A stretch of 13,416 bases of DNA. It comes from Acidobacteriota bacterium (GTDB taxonomy: Bacteria > Acidobacteriota > Terriglobia > Terriglobales > Acidobacteriaceae). Of this stretch, positions 13,259 through 13,416 are shown piece after piece. Both the position numbers and the translations under genes were made by a program. Where the stretch lies: contig JAJYSL010000106.1 in assembly GCA_021793595.1 (NCBI GenBank), positions 1 through 13,416 of the forward strand. The letters run 5' to 3'. The stretch's first letter is position 1. Each line of letters starts with the position of its first letter. Under the pieces are notes generated by a model, which did no database searches, was not told the origin of the DNA, and saw only the letters and a list, made by a program, of their open reading frames with translations.

Positions 13259-13416
13259 ATGGGAAAAGAAACTGGCATCTCCTGGACTCATCATACTTTC
13301 AACCCATGGTGGGGCTGTTCGGCGGTCTCTCCTGGCTGTGACAATTGCTACGCCGAACAGTTTGACCGCCGCGTCGGTGGCGACCACTGGGGCAAAGGCA
13401 AACCGCACCGAGAGTT
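13259..13416 (+). CDS. DUF5131 (phage Gp37/Gp68) family protein, N-terminal part
   Basis: ATG 13259, with GGAG (13248-13251) 7 bases upstream, opens a frame that runs off the right edge (52 codons visible). It starts T-G-I-S-W-T-H-H-T-F-N-P-W-W-G-C, then S-P-G-C-D-N-C-Y-A-E, the diagnostic opening of the phage Gp37/Gp68 or DUF5131 family. C20, C27 and C30 form CX6CX2C, a three-cysteine arrangement that may hold a metal or iron-sulfur cluster. The family's biochemical role is not established to my knowledge. It is common in phages and plasmids, supporting an accessory setting. Family members usually continue for about 200 more residues beyond this edge. Confidence 0.9.
   Translation, partial: MGKETGISWTHHTFNPWWGCSAVSPGCDNCYAEQFDRRVGGDHWGKGKPHRE

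Noticed and set aside
1..13416. CRISPR array, insertion sequence or transposase
   Set aside because: I see no regularly spaced repeats and no transposase motifs or paired terminal repeats around a gene. The only strong inverted repeats are the two short hairpins at 9697-9798.

Overview
This window is an accessory, plasmid- or island-like stretch of a bacterial genome. By eye it is moderately GC-rich, with G/C-ending codons in most genes. I cannot name the host. PRTRC cassettes are known mainly from plasmids and integrated elements of Gram-negative bacteria, which fits the rest of the content: a stray tRNA, a toxin-antitoxin pair, a solo restriction-modification enzyme and phage-type domains. 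No essential chromosomal gene is visible.

Layout. Positions 1-603 (+) hold the tail of an ASCH-like protein and a DUF1643 protein. Positions 603-924 hold only doubtful small ORFs and end in a terminator hairpin. A divergent tRNA-Trp (CCA) lies at 925-1000. Positions 1064-5063 (+) form one operon-like block: a small conserved protein, then PRTRC proteins E, C (ubiquitin-like), F (apparently frameshifted), B (E2-like) and the ThiF/E1-like protein. Positions 5319-6214 (+) encode an Xre/MbcA-ParS antitoxin and a RES-domain toxin. Positions 6219-7371 (+) hold three small unrecognised genes, one possibly frameshifted. Complement 7509-7851 is a zinc-ribbon gene broken by a one-base frameshift. Positions 7913-9661 (+) encode a 582-residue GHKL/Hsp90-type ATPase. 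Positions 9662-9801 are a convergent intergenic region with two strong hairpins. Complement 9802-13155 is a type IIG-like (type ISP family) restriction-modification protein. From 13259 (+) the start of a DUF5131 (phage Gp37/Gp68) protein runs off the window.

How the genes may work together. PRTRC B, C and the ThiF-like protein resemble a complete E2, ubiquitin-like modifier and E1 set, so the block probably runs a protein-conjugation or sulfur-transfer-like reaction tied to the mobile element. The parts expected elsewhere in such cassettes are not in the window: the ParB-like protein, the ParM-like protein D and the JAB peptidase protein A. Around the cassette are genes typical of element maintenance and defence: a RES-Xre module, a single-chain restriction-modification enzyme and an orphan GHKL ATPase. 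Three genes (PRTRC F, the 6536-6833 gene and the zinc-ribbon gene) each look whole except for a one-base frame change. This points either to small sequencing errors or to ongoing decay of the cargo.
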